Of a stretch of DNA of 64,000 nucleotides, positions 7,906 through 15,156 are shown piece after piece. This stretch comes from Oceanospirillaceae bacterium (lineage in GTDB: Bacteria; Pseudomonadota; Gammaproteobacteria; Pseudomonadales; Oceanobacteraceae), in contig PBNY01000035.1 of the NCBI GenBank assembly GCA_002723385.1, positions 1 through 64,000 on the forward strand. The letters are read 5' to 3'. Within the stretch, counting starts at the first letter, position 1, and each line of letters starts with the position of its first letter. The position numbers and the translations under genes are program-made. The notes below the pieces were generated by a model, which saw only the letters and a list, made by a program, of their open reading frames with translations, ran no database searches and had not been told where the DNA came from.

Positions 7906-8445
7906 TTAATGAAATGCCAATACCTCAATTTCAGCAATCTCGTAAGCCTTGCCGTTCTGGCTGGTGAAGCGCACATATTGAGCATCGACCGCACTCATGG
8001 TGCATTCAATATGGGTGGAACTGGAGGCGGTTGCCTGGCACGGAATATCGGCGTTGTCTGGATCGGTAATGGCGGAGGTTTTCCAGTTGAGTCCATCGAG
8101 AGACAGCTCTACGACGATGTCGGGATTGCTGCCGCTATGCAGGGTTGAAGCGGTTTTGCGTACCACGATTTTCTGAACAGGTTCGACCACTTCGAACTTG
8201 ATCAAGAGTGGCGTGCCAGACTCACTGACCCAATGGGTGTCGTTGTCTTCGTCGATGGCGTTGGTCGTGGTCGGGCCGTTGTGTTCCGATATCGCCACAC
8301 CGCCCTGAATCTGGGAGGCGACGTTGGTGTTGGCGGCTGGGTCTGAACCGCCGCCACTGCCTGGTTCGTCGTTGTTGACGATACCGTCACCACCACAGGC
8401 GGACATCAGCAAAGCGCACAGGGCAACAGACAACAACCGGTTCAT
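7906..8445 (-). CDS. discoidin/F5-8 type C domain lipoprotein
   Basis: A 179-residue lipoprotein. The signal MNRLLSVALCALLMSACGG has lipobox MSAC with the lipidated Cys17. After a Gly/Asp/Asn linker, residues about 40-178 form one F5/8 type C (discoidin-like) domain: ISEHNGPTTTNAIDEDNDTHWVS, a VRKTAS strand, SPDIVVELSLDGLNW and VDAQYVRFTSQNG, ending in EIAEIEVLAF. These domains usually bind carbohydrates or surfaces. AAGGGA precedes the ATG. It lies upstream of the possible MACPF-like and SUMF1-like lipoprotein genes on the same strand, but a 330-base gap suggests a separate promoter. Confidence 0.8.
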   Translation of the reverse strand: MNRLLSVALCALLMSACGGDGIVNNDEPGSGGGSDPAANTNVASQIQGGVAISEHNGPTTTNAIDEDNDTHWVSESGTPLLIKFEVVEPVQKIVVRKTASTLHSGSNPDIVVELSLDGLNWKTSAITDPDNADIPCQATASSSTHIECTMSAVDAQYVRFTSQNGKAYEIAEIEVLAFH

Positions 8446-8544
8446 ATCGCGTATTTCCCTTGGGTCGGATATCGGAGCAGGAAAACAGAATGTTTTCTTG
8501 CCCGGATATTGTCAGGAAATCGGCACCAGTTCTCAACGGTCAGA

Positions 8545-9351
8545 TTACCCCGCCCAGTAAAACATACTCGACAGTTTGCCCAGTACCTCGACAGACCAGT
8601 GTTGGCTGGCAGGGGTTTTGGCCATGCTGGCACATACATGCAGGGGGAGCAGGTGCTCTTCTCTGGGGTGGCAGTATCGGGCATGAGGAGCGGTTGACCA
8701 CTCGGACAGCCGTTTCAGTCGGGCAGCTTCGGTCAAATCCTGATTCAGACAGGTTTCCTGCAACCAGTGTTCAAATTCCAGATTTCGCACCCGGCTACCG
8801 GGATCGGAGGAGAAAAACGCTCGCATGTTGTGGAAACTGAACCCCGAGCCGAGCACCAGCAGGCGGCCTTCCTGGTCTGAGTTCTTCAGTGCCTGCAAGG
8901 CTTTGCCGATGCGCAAATGTGTATCGGCGTTGAGGCTGTTCACCAGCGACAGCTGCACCACCGGGATATCCGCATCCGGGTACATCAGTTTGAGTGGCAC
9001 AAAAACGCCGTGATCGAAACCGCGCTTGTTGTCCATTCTGGCGTGAATTCCCGATTGCTCCAGCGCCTGGTGAATCCGGCTGGCCAGCGTTGTCTCCCCA
9101 GGGGCGGGATACCGGATCTCATAGCTCTGGGGCGGAAAACCGTAGTAGTCGTAGATCAGGTCCGGGTTGGCCCCGGCGGTAATGGTGGGGACGCGTTCTT
9201 CCCAGTGGGCGCTGATCACCAGAATGGCCGTCGGTTTGGGAATCTCGCCCGCAATGTGAGTCAGGCTGGCGACCAGGTCGGCGTGACCGGGGTCGCCCAG
9301 CAGTGGCATTGGGCCACCGCCGTGGGACAAGAACAGAATGTCAGTTTGCAT
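8545..9351 (-). CDS. ygiD: LigB/YgiD-family extradiol dioxygenase
   Basis: A 268-residue protein of the class III extradiol ring-cleavage dioxygenase family, close to 4,5-DOPA dioxygenases such as E. coli YgiD. Visible motifs are the metal-ligand SHGGGPMPL near the N-terminus, ILVISAHWE, YDYYGFPP, NKRGFDHGVFVPLKLMYPDADIPVVQLSL and GSGFSFHNM. The enzyme opens catecholic rings using a non-heme metal. AAGGAGA precedes the ATG at 9351. It is the last gene of a three-gene run with the glutathionyl-hydroquinone reductase and DoxX genes, consistent with disposal of quinones and catechols. The natural substrate is not determined. Confidence 0.88.
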   Translation of the reverse strand: MQTDILFLSHGGGPMPLLGDPGHADLVASLTHIAGEIPKPTAILVISAHWEERVPTITAGANPDLIYDYYGFPPQSYEIRYPAPGETTLASRIHQALEQSGIHARMDNKRGFDHGVFVPLKLMYPDADIPVVQLSLVNSLNADTHLRIGKALQALKNSDQEGRLLVLGSGFSFHNMRAFFSSDPGSRVRNLEFEHWLQETCLNQDLTEAARLKRLSEWSTAPHARYCHPREEHLLPLHVCASMAKTPASQHWSVEVLGKLSSMFYWAG

Positions 9352-9370
9352 GGTGCTGTCTCCTTTGCAA

Positions 9371-10321
9371 TCACAGGGACGCCGGGCCAACCGGGACAAT
9401 GCCCGTCGGATTCAGGGCTTTGACGGAATAATAACCGGCCTTGATATGGTCGAGTTGAACCGTTGCCTGAATACCATCAAGTGCCAGGATTTTCTGCATG
9501 TAGCGATGCAGATTGGGCATGGCAGACAGCGTGTTGCGGTTGCATTTGAACAAGCCGTGATAGGCCGCGTCGAAGCGCACCAGTGTCACAAACAGCCGAA
9601 CATCGGCTTCGGTAAGGCGATTCCCGAACAGATAGCCACGGGTTTCGGCCAGACGCTGCTCCAGCGCGTCGAGGGTTGCAAAGACGTTGTGATACGCCTC
9701 TTCGTAGGCTTTTTGTGTGGTCGCAAATCCGGCCTGGTACACGCCGTTGTTCAAACGGGTATAAATGTGTTCGTTGAGCGTGTCGATGTCTTCGGCCAGA
9801 TCATCCGGGTACAAATCCGGGCCGTTGTCTTCCACGACATCGGAGAACGCCGTGTTCAACATCCGAAGGATGTCAGCGGACTCGTTGTTCACCATCTGGT
9901 CGGTGTGCTTATCCCACAGTACGGGGACGGTGGCACGTCCGGTGAAGGTTGAGTCGGCATGGGTGTAAATCTGATGCATGTATCGGGCATGGTGCAGCGG
10001 GTCTTCATCTGCACCATCGAAACCACCAAACTGCCAGCCTTGATCAGTCAGCTTTGGATTGACCACGGATACGCTGATGACATCCGTCAGATTCTTCAGT
10101 GTCAGTGCCATCAAGGTGCGGCAAGCCCACGGACAAATGTAGGCAACGTACAGATGATAGCGACCTTTTTCAGCTTTGAATCCGCCTTTGCCTGTGATGC
10201 CTGCGGAGCCGTCTGGCGTAACCCAATGGCGGAATGAAGAGGTCTGGCGGATAAAACGCCCATCCTCGTCTTCGTTTTGAACCGGCTGCCAATTTTCTTT
10301 CCAGATACCGTTAACCAACAT
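9371..10321 (-). CDS. yqjG: glutathionyl-hydroquinone reductase (xi-class GST)
   Basis: A 316-residue protein with the full YqjG/ECM4 pattern: an N-terminal FRHWVTPDG, a thioredoxin-like domain with the catalytic Cys63 in YICPWACRT, FGGFDGADEDPLHHARYMHQIY, TGRATVPVLWD, and the C-terminal alpha domain with EADVRLFVTLVRFDAAYHGLFKCN. These cytoplasmic enzymes use glutathione to reduce glutathionyl-hydroquinones. It lies 19 bases upstream of the dioxygenase gene and downstream of doxX, so a single transcript is likely. The length is normal for the family. Confidence 0.93.
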   Translation of the reverse strand: MLVNGIWKENWQPVQNEDEDGRFIRQTSSFRHWVTPDGSAGITGKGGFKAEKGRYHLYVAYICPWACRTLMALTLKNLTDVISVSVVNPKLTDQGWQFGGFDGADEDPLHHARYMHQIYTHADSTFTGRATVPVLWDKHTDQMVNNESADILRMLNTAFSDVVEDNGPDLYPDDLAEDIDTLNEHIYTRLNNGVYQAGFATTQKAYEEAYHNVFATLDALEQRLAETRGYLFGNRLTEADVRLFVTLVRFDAAYHGLFKCNRNTLSAMPNLHRYMQKILALDGIQATVQLDHIKAGYYSVKALNPTGIVPVGPASL

Positions 10322-10411
10322 GCTGCTGTGCCCTTTCTATCGACGAAAAAATGTCGGGCGGTCAGGCCCGACGATGTGTTCAGAGGCGCTGAATGCCTCG
10401 TTGACTGCGAA

Positions 10412-10909
10412 TCAGCTGGCAGTCGCTGCTGAATGTTTTTCCGCAGCGGTGCTGGTGGCGTTCTGATCCAGTAGCGTCTTGAGCCAGTTATCCACAGAGA
10501 GGCTGCCAGCGCCCTGGATCGCCAGTGCGGTGGTGGCGGCAACCAGAGTCAGCGCGTATTCGTAGCCGTTGTTGGTCAGGAACAGGCCGTGCTCGAAGTG
10601 CACTGCGAAAATCGCTACCAGCATGGCAAAGGCCGAAACAGCCGCCGCCGGGCGAGTCAGTAGTCCCAGCACCAGCGCGATGCCACCGAAGAATTCGGCG
10701 CTGCCCGCCATCAGGGCCATCAGGTAGCCAGGCTCGAGACCGATACTGGCCATCCATTGTCCGGTGCCTTCCAGACCGTAGCCGCCGAACCAGCCAAACA
10801 GCTTTTGTGCACCGTGGGCTGCCAGCACAATCCCGACCGGAATACGCAGTGCCAGAGCGGCGTAGCCAGCGTTGGAGTCGATCAGTGTTTTGATCATGTT
10901 TGCATTCAT
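10412..10909 (-). CDS. DoxX-family inner-membrane protein
   Basis: A 165-residue membrane protein with four hydrophobic segments. It shows the DoxX signature LRIPVGIVLAAHGAQKLFGWFGG, followed by GSAEFFGGIALVLGLLTRPAA and an EHGLFLTNNGYEYALTLVAA segment. DoxX proteins are often paired with oxidoreductases handling quinones or thiols. It is first in the run DoxX, hydroquinone reductase, dioxygenase, and is transcribed divergently from a LysR regulator 166 bases away that probably controls it. Confidence 0.88.
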   Translation of the reverse strand: MNANMIKTLIDSNAGYAALALRIPVGIVLAAHGAQKLFGWFGGYGLEGTGQWMASIGLEPGYLMALMAGSAEFFGGIALVLGLLTRPAAAVSAFAMLVAIFAVHFEHGLFLTNNGYEYALTLVAATTALAIQGAGSLSVDNWLKTLLDQNATSTAAEKHSAATAS

Positions 10910-11075
10910 CGTCTTGTCCTCGAAATTCGTTGCGTTGAGATAATCGTTGAGAGAGTCGTTTGCTGTGCGTCTTGCGATGAGTTCAATGTACTATCGCCAT
11001 GGATATTGAATAAGATGGCTGTCATTGTTTGATTGACAACGTTTTGTTGATAGTTGGCCGAATCGGGAGAACCCA

Positions 11076-11984
11076 ATGGATCGCATTGATGCCATGCGCA
11101 CCTTTGTCACTGTGGTGAACGAGGGCGCTTTTGCACGCGCTGCGGAACGACTGGACATGTCACCGCAACTGGCGAGCAAGTATGTCTCGCAGCTGGAGCA
11201 GCATCTGGGCGTGCGATTGCTGAATCGCACCACCCGCAAGGTCAATCTGACTGAGGCAGGAACGCGTTACTTTCAGCGTGCCAGCCAGTTACTGGATGAA
11301 ATAGATGATTTGGAAAATCAGCTCGGAGACTTGCAGGAAGGTGTCCGTGGACTGCTGAAAATCAATGCCCCGGTGTCATTCGCGACCAGTCACCTGGCAC
11401 CCTTGGTGTGTGATTTCCAGAAGGCCTATCCAGGTATTGGTATCGATCTGCAACTGAACGACCGTAAGGTGGATATTGTGGAGGAAGGTGTCGACATTGC
11501 CTTGCGGATTGGCCGTCTCAAAAGCTCGTCACTGATTGCCAAACGGCTGGCGCCGATTCGGCTGGTGATGTGTGCATCGCCCGACTATCTGCAACGACAC
11601 GGCCATCCAACCACACTGGAACAGCTCAAACAGCATCGCTACCTCAAATACAGCTATCTGGATGCCATTGATAGTGAAGCTGCGCATCATCACCTGATGC
11701 AGGGGCGCAGCGTTTTCGCGGATCTGATCAGCAACAACGGCGACGTGCTGTCCCAGGCCGCCATTGCAGGAGCCGGTATTGCCATCCAGCCGACCTTTAT
11801 CTGTGGATCGGCCATTGCCGAAGGCAGGCTGGTGCATGTGATGCCGGAGACAAAACTGGAACCGCTGGGGCTATACGCCGTCTACGCCCATCGTCAGCTG
11901 TTACCCAGCAAGGTGCGTTGCTTTATCGAATTTGCAGACGGCTACTTTGGTGAGCAGCCGTATTGGGATAAGGGGTTGGGTTAG
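11076..11984 (+). CDS. LysR-family regulator of the quinone/catechol cluster
   Basis: A 302-residue LysR-type protein. The winged helix-turn-helix is at residues 1-60 (MDRIDAMRTFVTVVNEGAFARAA, ASKYVSQLEQHLGVRLLNRTTRK), and the effector domain from about residue 90 has the LLKINAPVSFATSHLAPLV start common to the AaeR/DsdC-like group. GGGAGAACCC precedes the ATG. Its divergent position next to the DoxX gene is the classic LysR arrangement, so it probably senses a quinone-like compound and controls that operon. It ends 4 bases before the convergent LysE gene. Confidence 0.9.
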   Translation: MDRIDAMRTFVTVVNEGAFARAAERLDMSPQLASKYVSQLEQHLGVRLLNRTTRKVNLTEAGTRYFQRASQLLDEIDDLENQLGDLQEGVRGLLKINAPVSFATSHLAPLVCDFQKAYPGIGIDLQLNDRKVDIVEEGVDIALRIGRLKSSSLIAKRLAPIRLVMCASPDYLQRHGHPTTLEQLKQHRYLKYSYLDAIDSEAAHHHLMQGRSVFADLISNNGDVLSQAAIAGAGIAIQPTFICGSAIAEGRLVHVMPETKLEPLGLYAVYAHRQLLPSKVRCFIEFADGYFGEQPYWDKGLG

Positions 11985-11988
11985 GAGG

Positions 11989-12615
11989 TCAGGACTTATG
12001 TACCACCGACAACACTGATGCAGCACCGGCAAACATGGCGGCAAAACTGCGATTCAGCATCCGTTGCTGGTGTGGTGATTTCAGGTAACGCAGCACTCTG
12101 GCAGCCAGGCCGGTGTAGCCTGCCATCACGATCATATCCACGCTGATCATGGTGAGTGTCATCAGGGTGTACTGAGGCGCCTGGGGTTCTGTCGGATTCA
12201 GGAATTGCGGCAAGATGGCGAGTATAAACACCATCGCTTTGGGATTGCTGATATTGATCAGGAAGCCTTTGCTGACAAGACGGAACGGACTGTCAAAGGC
12301 GTTGGCCTGGGTCTCTCCATCCAGCTGCGAAGGCAAGGCATGCCACTGCTGCCAGGCCAGATAAAGCAGATAGCCGACACCCAACCATTTGATCAGTTCG
12401 AACGCCAGTACCGACGCCGCCAGCACCGCACCAATGCCTGCCGCGACAATCAGCACCTGCACCACCAGGGCCAGTTGCAAGCCAATGACGTTCCAGTAGC
12501 CATGCCAGAAACCGAAGCGCATGCCACTCGACATGGAGGCAATGGCACTGGCTCCTGGTGACAAGCTAATGACCCAGCAGGCCGCGAAAAAGGCCAGCCA
12601 GACGTTGAATTCCAT
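11989..12615 (-). CDS. LysE/RhtB-family amino acid exporter
   Basis: A 208-residue inner-membrane protein with six predicted hydrophobic segments. It has the family motif SLSPGASAIASMSSGMRFG near residue 20, then WLGVGYLLYLAWQQW and a central GFLINISNPKAMVFILAILPQF. Such proteins export amino acids or their analogues. I chose the ATG at 12615 (MEFNVWLAFF) because the family begins there, although the frame is open further upstream and no strong ribosome binding site is seen. The substrate cannot be told. Confidence 0.88.
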   Translation of the reverse strand: MEFNVWLAFFAACWVISLSPGASAIASMSSGMRFGFWHGYWNVIGLQLALVVQVLIVAAGIGAVLAASVLAFELIKWLGVGYLLYLAWQQWHALPSQLDGETQANAFDSPFRLVSKGFLINISNPKAMVFILAILPQFLNPTEPQAPQYTLMTLTMISVDMIVMAGYTGLAARVLRYLKSPHQQRMLNRSFAAMFAGAASVLSVVHKS

Positions 12616-12655
12616 AAGCAGATTCTGCAATGACGCTGTAAGGGGCGCGATGATA

Positions 12656-13078
12656 TCAGCTCTGCGGTTGTAACCAGCCTGCTTTTTCGGCCTTTCGCTG
12701 CAGCTGAACAGACAATAGCGTGGCCAGAACAATGCCAATCATATCTGCGACGTAGTCCAGCCCGTCCAGCGTGCGGTTTTCGACAAAATGCTGGCTGCCT
12801 TCCTCAAGGGTCACGAATGCCCAGACCGCCAGCGTGCCCCAATACAGGTTGCGGTTGGGCAAGCGGATACGAGCCAGGTCAAGCCCTCGGAAACGACAGG
12901 TCATGTTGGCAAACAGCGTCAGAGTACCGAACAACACCACATGGCCAACCTTGTCGCCGTGTGGGATGGCTGCGACCAAATCAAAGAAAACACTTTTCTG
13001 ACCGGTGTTGGCCAGATAAATAATCCACAGGATAAAGCCAAAGAAGGCGACGGACAGGGCGGCGATCAGCTTGTACAT
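12656..13078 (-). CDS. VanZ-like membrane protein
   Basis: A protein of about 140 residues with four hydrophobic segments. It carries the VanZ-like pattern: DKVGHVVLFGTLTLFAN in the second quarter, WAFVTLEEGSQHF, and RTLDGLDYVADMIGIVLATL near the end. The role of these membrane proteins is unclear; the family name comes from a teicoplanin-resistance gene. The frame is open to an ATG at 13132; the internal ATG at 13078 puts the first membrane helix at the N-terminus and is preferred, without a clear ribosome binding site for either. Confidence 0.75.
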   Translation of the reverse strand: MYKLIAALSVAFFGFILWIIYLANTGQKSVFFDLVAAIPHGDKVGHVVLFGTLTLFANMTCRFRGLDLARIRLPNRNLYWGTLAVWAFVTLEEGSQHFVENRTLDGLDYVADMIGIVLATLLSVQLQRKAEKAGWLQPQS

Positions 13079-13162
13079 AAGGTACCGGTTTGTATTCAGA
13101 CGCATTTGAGTTGCGGGTGAAAATGCTATCATCGCCGCGACTAATATTCAGGTGAGTTCATC

Positions 13163-13549
13163 ATGTCTAAAAGCTTTGAAGCCCAGGGAATCATCCATTC
13201 CATCGACGAAACCAAAACCTATGGCCAGAACGGATTCACCAAGCGTGAGTTTGTCGTCAAACTGACCGGTGAAGGCGAAAATGAAAAGTACCCGAACTAC
13301 GTTGCACTGGAGCTGATCAAGGACAAATGTGCCCTGATGGATATGTTCAGCCCGGGTGATGAAGTGGTGGTTCATTTCAACCTGTCAGGGCGTCTGTGGA
13401 ACTCGCCGGGCAAGCCGGAAAAGTGTTTTACCAGCTTGCAGGCATGGCGTGTGGAGCGAGCCGGTCAGGATCAGACCTTCGCTGGCACCATGGATGACGA
13501 GGGCTTCGGTGGCCAGCCATCCAACTTTGATGACGACGTGCCCTTCTGA
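13163..13549 (+). CDS. DUF3127 protein with SSB-like acidic C-terminal tip
   Basis: A 128-residue protein of the DUF3127 family, otherwise frequent in Bacteroidetes. It begins FEAQGIIHSI and continues QNGFTKREFVVKL, YVALELIKDKCALMD and GDEVVVHFNLSGR, a pattern consistent with an OB-fold-like beta barrel. After residue 100 it has a Gly/Asp-rich flexible tail ending NFDDDVPF. Single-stranded DNA-binding proteins end in the near-identical DDDIPF tip, which recruits replication and repair partners. A role in DNA transactions is inferred from this tail. CAGGTGAG precedes the ATG. It stands alone between the VanZ-like gene and the zinc operon. Confidence 0.8.
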   Translation: MSKSFEAQGIIHSIDETKTYGQNGFTKREFVVKLTGEGENEKYPNYVALELIKDKCALMDMFSPGDEVVVHFNLSGRLWNSPGKPEKCFTSLQAWRVERAGQDQTFAGTMDDEGFGGQPSNFDDDVPF

Positions 13550-13656
13550 TCTTCTCGCACTTCGGGGGAAGCGACTATTCAGATGCAGTCGGTCAGTGCC
13601 TTCTGGCCGATTGCTGCTGGCCAATTGAGAATAGTTTCGGACGCTGGTTGTTTCGG

Positions 13657-13694
13657 GAAATGTTATGAAATAACATGATTGTTATTCTATAACA
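13657..13694 (+). promoter_or_regulatory. tandem Zur boxes upstream of the zinc operon
   Basis: Two adjacent palindromes overlap the promoter area: ATGTTAT-GAA-ATAACAT (13660-13676) and TGTTAT-TCT-ATAACA (13680-13694). Both fit the gammaproteobacterial Zur consensus (GAAATGTTATANTATAACATTTC-like). They end 21 bases before the ATG of the His/Glu-rich lipoprotein gene. Zn-Zur binding here should shut off the operon when zinc is plentiful. Confidence 0.85.
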
Positions 13695-13715
13695 TAACCT
13701 CATGGATATAGCCTT

Positions 13716-15059
13716 ATGAACCTGACTCCGCTGTTCAAGCTCAGTCTGATCTCCGGTGCCCTGATGCTGGCGGCATGCGGTGGCGATGATAATTCTTCCT
13801 CTTCCAACAACACGGATGATGAGCACAATCACGCGGCCAGTGCCCGCATCCTGATGACCTCAAATTCTGATACCGCCCTGACGGTTTTTGATCAGGCTCA
13901 TGAAGAGTTTGAAGCTTTGGGTCAGGCGACCGAGATGTCTGGCAATGTCATTCGTTCCGACGATGGTCTGTCGGCAGCGGTTGTTACTTCTGATGGCGTG
14001 CAGTTTGTGTATTCCGGTATTCATGCCGAGGAACACGAAGAAGGTGAAGAGCACGAAGAAGGCGAAGAGCACGAAGAAGACGAAGAGCATTCAGAAACGC
14101 ATGATGCTGAAATTCTGACGGCTCTGACGCTGAATGAGGCTGGCCTAACGGTCTCCATGACACAGAATCACTTTGCGGTTCTGAAAGGCGGCAACACCCA
14201 GTTCTACCCAGCCGCTGAACTGGAAGAAGCGACAGAGCCGAAAGCGGGCCTGGAGCTGACTGGCGTAACGCAGACGTATCCGGCAGCCATTCTGGATAAA
14301 GAGCATGCTTTGCGTCTGGTGTTCGCCAAAGATAAGGCGATCGTTTACGAAGGCACCGAAGCGACCGAGACCGTTCTGGATTGCGTTTCCCCAACTGCTG
14401 TCGTCAAAGCGCATGAAATGACGCTGGCCCAGTGTGGCACTGCTCTGATTGCTGTGGTTGTTGAAGAGCATGAGCATGCCGAAGAGGCACAGGCTGCAGA
14501 GGAAGGCGCTTCCGAAGACGAGCCAAGCATCGAAACTCCGACGATTGACTTGGGTACTCTGGAAGTCAGCAAGCTGGTGTCCAACGGCCACAAAGCGGTT
14601 GTGTTTGGCTCTTCTGGCCTTGCTTTGAAGTCCGTGACCTGGAAGGACGATCAGGTGATGATCGTAGACATGGAATTAGAACCTGCAAAGGATGAAGTGT
14701 CTGGGGAGCCCAAAGCAACTGCAATTTGCGATGTGGACTTTGCTACGGCGGATACCAAGGCAGGCATTCTGACCAATGATGGCCAGCTGCACTTCACGGA
14801 TTTGAAAGCCAACACCACTCGCAAGATTGAGTTGGATGATTCCAACGAAAACGCGACTTGCGCAGATTGGGCACTGACCAGCGGGCCACAGTCCTTTACC
14901 GTTATGGACAGCGATGTGGGCAAGATGTACTACATCGACTCTCACGATGGTCACCCTTACCATATCCACGAGAAGTTTGATCTGACGTCTGGTACTGATG
15001 TAGCCGCCGCCGCTATGTTGCATGCAGTGGGTATGGAACACAATCACGACGACCATTAA
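13716..15059 (+). CDS. zinc-regulated His/Glu-rich lipoprotein, possible zinc chaperone
   Basis: A 447-residue lipoprotein (LMLAAC, lipidated Cys21) carrying several metal-ligand clusters: DEHNHAA just after the anchor, an EHEEGE triple repeat at about residues 106-123, VVEEHEHAEEA in the middle, and HDGHPYHIHEKF plus MEHNHDDH at the end. The remainder resembles short beta-propeller blades, as in periplasmic AztD-type zinc metallochaperones; that resemblance is by eye. It is directly behind tandem Zur boxes and upstream of a ZnuD-like receptor, so it probably captures or hands over zinc at the cell envelope. It is separated from the receptor gene by an intrinsic terminator. Confidence 0.75.
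   Translation: MNLTPLFKLSLISGALMLAACGGDDNSSSSNNTDDEHNHAASARILMTSNSDTALTVFDQAHEEFEALGQATEMSGNVIRSDDGLSAAVVTSDGVQFVYSGIHAEEHEEGEEHEEGEEHEEDEEHSETHDAEILTALTLNEAGLTVSMTQNHFAVLKGGNTQFYPAAELEEATEPKAGLELTGVTQTYPAAILDKEHALRLVFAKDKAIVYEGTEATETVLDCVSPTAVVKAHEMTLAQCGTALIAVVVEEHEHAEEAQAAEEGASEDEPSIETPTIDLGTLEVSKLVSNGHKAVVFGSSGLALKSVTWKDDQVMIVDMELEPAKDEVSGEPKATAICDVDFATADTKAGILTNDGQLHFTDLKANTTRKIELDDSNENATCADWALTSGPQSFTVMDSDVGKMYYIDSHDGHPYHIHEKFDLTSGTDVAAAAMLHAVGMEHNHDDH
14031..14084 (+). repeat. 18-base in-frame tandem repeat, three copies
   Basis: Three consecutive 18-base units (GARCACGAAGAAGRYGAA) encode EHEEGE/EHEEDE within the zinc lipoprotein. In-frame copy changes would alter the number of putative metal ligands without breaking the gene. 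Confidence 0.8.
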
Positions 15060-15099
15060 TAGACCCGCCTCTGCCTGAAGCTGCTCTGCTGTGTTTATC

Positions 15100-15141
15100 C
15101 CTGGTGCTAATTGGTGAACTGGCACCGGGTTTTTTTTTTTT
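15100..15141 (+). terminator. intrinsic terminator/attenuator before the ZnuD-like gene
   Basis: CCTGGTGC (15100-15107) pairs with GCACCGGG (15122-15129), giving an 8-base-pair stem with one G-U pair, and is followed by twelve consecutive T (15130-15141). The receptor start codon lies only 15 bases beyond the T run. The structure should stop much of the transcription coming from the Zur promoter. Confidence 0.75.
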
Positions 15142-15156
15142 GGCCCTGGAAACCCT

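Noticed and set aside
13860-14394. long minus-strand frames inside the zinc lipoprotein gene
   Set aside because: They arise from repetitive Glu/His codons read backwards and have no start signals or domain content.
15130-15141. T12 tract as a translational phase-variation switch
   Set aside because: It lies outside the coding frame, and the stem next to it makes termination the simpler explanation; slippage could only alter read-through.
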